From an uncultured Prevotella sp. (GTDB taxonomy: Bacteria; Bacteroidota; Bacteroidia; Bacteroidales; Bacteroidaceae), in NCBI GenBank assembly GCA_900553595.1, contig USEC01000016.1, forward strand, positions 1 to 44,589: DNA of 44,589 bases, read 5' to 3'. The notes beneath the pieces are model-generated. The model saw only the letters and a program-made list of their open reading frames with translations. It was not told the DNA's origin and ran no database searches. Of this stretch, positions 42,677 to 44,589 are shown piece after piece. How positions within the stretch are numbered: the stretch's first letter is position 1; each line of letters begins with the position of its first letter. The position numbers were made by a program, and so were the translations under genes.

Positions 42677-44245
42677 ATGAAAAAAAGATTTGCAGCATTC
42701 GCTCTTGCGGCAGGCATGGCTCTCGGAGCCGTGGCGCAGGACGCGACAGTGACCGTGAACGCCCGTCAGGGCACACATAAGATATACAAGGAAATCTACG
42801 GACAGTTTGCCGAACACCTCGGTTCGTGCATCTACGGCGGTCTGTGGGTGGGCGAAGACTCGCCTATTCCCAACATCAACGGCTACCGCAAGGATGTGTT
42901 CGGCGCACTCAAGGACCTGCATGTGCCGGTGCTCAGATGGCCTGGTGGCTGTTTTGCCGACGAGTATCACTGGATGGACGGCATAGGTCCGCGCAGCCAG
43001 CGACCCAAGATGCAGAACAACAACTGGGGCGGAACCATTGAGGACAACTCCTTCGGTACGCACGAATTCCTCAACCTCTGCGAGATGCTCGGATGCGAAC
43101 CCTACATCAGCGGCAACGTGGGCAGCGGCACGGTGGAGGAACTTGCCAAATGGGTGGAGTACATGACGAGCGACGGCGACACCCCTATGGCGAAACTGCG
43201 CCGGCAGAACGGACGCGAAAAGGCATGGAAGGTGAAGTTCCTCGGCGTGGGCAACGAGAGTTGGGGATGCGGTGGCAACATGAAGCCGGAGTATTACGCC
43301 GACCTCTACCGACGCTATTCCACCTACTGCCGCAACTACGACGGCAACCGGCTCTACAAGATTGCGAGCGGCGCCAGCGACTACGATTGGAACTGGACAA
43401 AGGTGCTCATGGAGAGCGTGGGCAACCGTATGGACGGCATTTCGCTGCACTACTACACCGTTATGGGATGGAACGGAAGCAAAGGCTCTGCCACAAAGTT
43501 CAGCAACGACGACTACTACTGGACGCTCGGCAAATGCCTTGAAATAGAGGATGTGATAAACCACCACTCCGAAATAATGGACAAGGCCGACCCGGAGAAG
43601 CGCATCGGACTGCTCGTCGATGAGTGGGGAACATGGTGGGACGAGGAACCCGGCACCATAAGCGGACACCTCTACCAGCAGAACTCCATGCGCGACGCTT
43701 TCGTGGCAGCCCTCTCGCTCAACGTGTTCCACCGCCATACCGACCGTGTGCGCATGGCCAACATAGCACAGGTGGTGAATGTGTTGCAGTCGATGATTCT
43801 CACCGACCAGAAAGGCACGGGACACATGGTGCTCACGCCCACCTATCATGTGTTCAAGATGTACCGCGACTTCCAGGAAGCCACCTGTCTGCCGCTCAGC
43901 GTGAAGTGCGACTCCATGCAGGTGCGCGGCGACGACCGTGCCCGTACCGGACGCAAGATACCTCTGCTGAGCACTTCGGCAGCCCGTACAACCGACGGCA
44001 AGGTAGTGGTTTCGCTCGTGAACGTGAGCCTCGACAAGGCGCAGAACGTGACGGTGAACATCGACGGAACTGACGCAAAGACCGTGGAAGGCACCATCCT
44101 CACCTGCAAGAACATTGCCGACTACAACGACTTCAGTCATCCCGACGTAGTGGCTCCGGCAGCATTCAAGGGCGCAAAATACAGGAAAGGTGTGCTCACA
44201 GCCAAAATACCGGCACGCTCGATAGTCGTGCTTGAGGTGAAGTGA
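42677..44245 (+). CDS. Alpha-L-arabinofuranosidase, GH51 family
   Basis: The 522-residue enzyme has a Sec signal peptide (MKKRFAAFALAAGMALGAVA, cleaved before QDATVTV). The GH51 markers are IYGQFAEHLG near the start, PVLRWPGGCFADEYHW, the acid/base in FLGVGNESWGCGG (E194) and the nucleophile in GLLVDEWGTWW (E316), followed by the C-terminal beta-sandwich domain. It removes terminal alpha-L-arabinofuranose from arabinan, arabinoxylan or arabinogalactan side chains in the periplasm, feeding the transporter and the ara enzymes encoded just upstream. It is the last gene of the arabinose locus seen here. Confidence 0.95.
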   Translation: MKKRFAAFALAAGMALGAVAQDATVTVNARQGTHKIYKEIYGQFAEHLGSCIYGGLWVGEDSPIPNINGYRKDVFGALKDLHVPVLRWPGGCFADEYHWMDGIGPRSQRPKMQNNNWGGTIEDNSFGTHEFLNLCEMLGCEPYISGNVGSGTVEELAKWVEYMTSDGDTPMAKLRRQNGREKAWKVKFLGVGNESWGCGGNMKPEYYADLYRRYSTYCRNYDGNRLYKIASGASDYDWNWTKVLMESVGNRMDGISLHYYTVMGWNGSKGSATKFSNDDYYWTLGKCLEIEDVINHHSEIMDKADPEKRIGLLVDEWGTWWDEEPGTISGHLYQQNSMRDAFVAALSLNVFHRHTDRVRMANIAQVVNVLQSMILTDQKGTGHMVLTPTYHVFKMYRDFQEATCLPLSVKCDSMQVRGDDRARTGRKIPLLSTSAARTTDGKVVVSLVNVSLDKAQNVTVNIDGTDAKTVEGTILTCKNIADYNDFSHPDVVAPAAFKGAKYRKGVLTAKIPARSIVVLEVK

Positions 44246-44589
44246 CATGGCAGTCGCTTGACCTCTTGGTTTTCAAGTTGATTTAATGTTTAAAAAAAGA
44301 AGCCTTGTTTGTCTTTCAAACAAGGCTTCTTTGCTGTCAAAACAAGGCTTCTTTTGAGTGCAAACAAGCCTTGTTTGCAGACCCCTTGTAACTCTCTTGA
44401 AAATCAACGGGTTATGGATGAGGAATAGGAGGTCGAGCGTCCCGCTCGACAACACCGATCAAGGCAATTCATAATTCATAATTACTATTGATGCAGTCCG
44501 GCAAAAAACTTAGAGAATATTGTATGGCTCTGTTATCAAGCAAATTGCATAGAATTTAAAGTTCGCAGGCTTACTCGAAAAATACATTA
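44246..44589. other. Gene-free right edge with repeat copy F and a small hairpin
   Basis: This 344-bp stretch contains copy F of the 112-bp element (44296-44407) and a perfect 8-bp stem GTCGAGCG/CGCTCGAC with a 3-base loop (44432-44450). No gene is seen before the window ends. AT-rich sequence without clear signals fills the remainder. Confidence 0.65.
44296..44407 (-). repeat. 112-bp four-unit element, copy F
   Basis: On + the units start at 44296, 44318, 44340 and 44362 (exact 22-bp period): AAAGAAGCCTTGTTT, AAACAAGGCTTCTTT twice, then AAACAAGCCTTGTTT. Spacers are GTCTTTC, GCTGTCA and TGAGTGC. The leader TTGATTTTCAA is on the minus strand (44407-44397), so the element points left, toward the GH51 gene. 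It may belong to a minus-strand gene beyond the window. Confidence 0.93.

Noticed and set aside
42650..44248. A 532-codon open frame on the minus strand opposite the GH51 gene
   Set aside because: The + strand gene has a signal peptide and both catalytic Glu motifs; the antisense translation has no recognisable features.

Overview
The window looks like a chromosomal segment of a gut-type Bacteroidales bacterium (Bacteroidota). The evidence is the type IX secretion (T9SS) genes porW/sprE and porX, several proteins with T9SS-like C-terminal tails, Bacteroides-type promoters (TAnnTTTGC), DUF1599 and DUF5020 family genes, and an arabinose locus with a Nudix-type AraR regulator. Prevotellaceae or Muribaculaceae are plausible, but the family cannot be fixed from this sequence alone. 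I see no tRNA, rRNA, CRISPR array, prophage or intact insertion sequence.

Left part (1-10 kb): the end of a metal ABC permease gene overlaps porW/sprE, followed by porX and tsaE, all on +. Next come a small hypothetical gene and a frameshifted secreted protein on -, then an Rpn/PD-(D/E)XK nuclease-like gene on + with a tandemly repeated coiled-coil tail. Middle-left (10-16.6 kb), all on -: the unit DUF1599 - DoxX-like membrane protein - tpiA, where the last two form one uninterrupted reading frame, ends at a terminator. It is followed by SPOR protein - folE - lipoprotein - xth, which ends at a strong terminator. A small lipoprotein gene lies to the right. Centre (16.9-22.4 kb), on -: an AzgA-type purine permease with a DUF5020 outer-membrane partner behind a structured leader, and a large secreted protein with two tandem CotH domains, the second with an altered metal-site motif.

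Right part (22.8-44.6 kb), on +: a secreted EEP-family phosphodiesterase, a CCA-adding-type nucleotidyltransferase with an HD domain, a complete tripartite RND efflux operon, a divergent LpxA paralogue, a secreted alpha/beta hydrolase, and an L-arabinose locus: SSS transporter, Nudix-type AraR, araD, araA, ribulokinase, GH51 arabinofuranosidase. Two similar palindromes lie in front of the transporter and are candidate AraR operators.

The most unusual signal is between the genes. Six intergenic elements, five exactly 112 bp and one 112-113 bp, each carry a near-palindromic leader, a 20-21-bp gap, and exactly four 15-bp near-palindromic units at an exact 22-bp period. Spacer sequences vary but their lengths do not. 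At least five of the six sit just after the 3' end of a gene and point in that gene's direction. A second dispersed family, built on GAAGTTAAG-type words and their inverse, occupies three other intergenic gaps. These two families are the best candidates for something not yet described.
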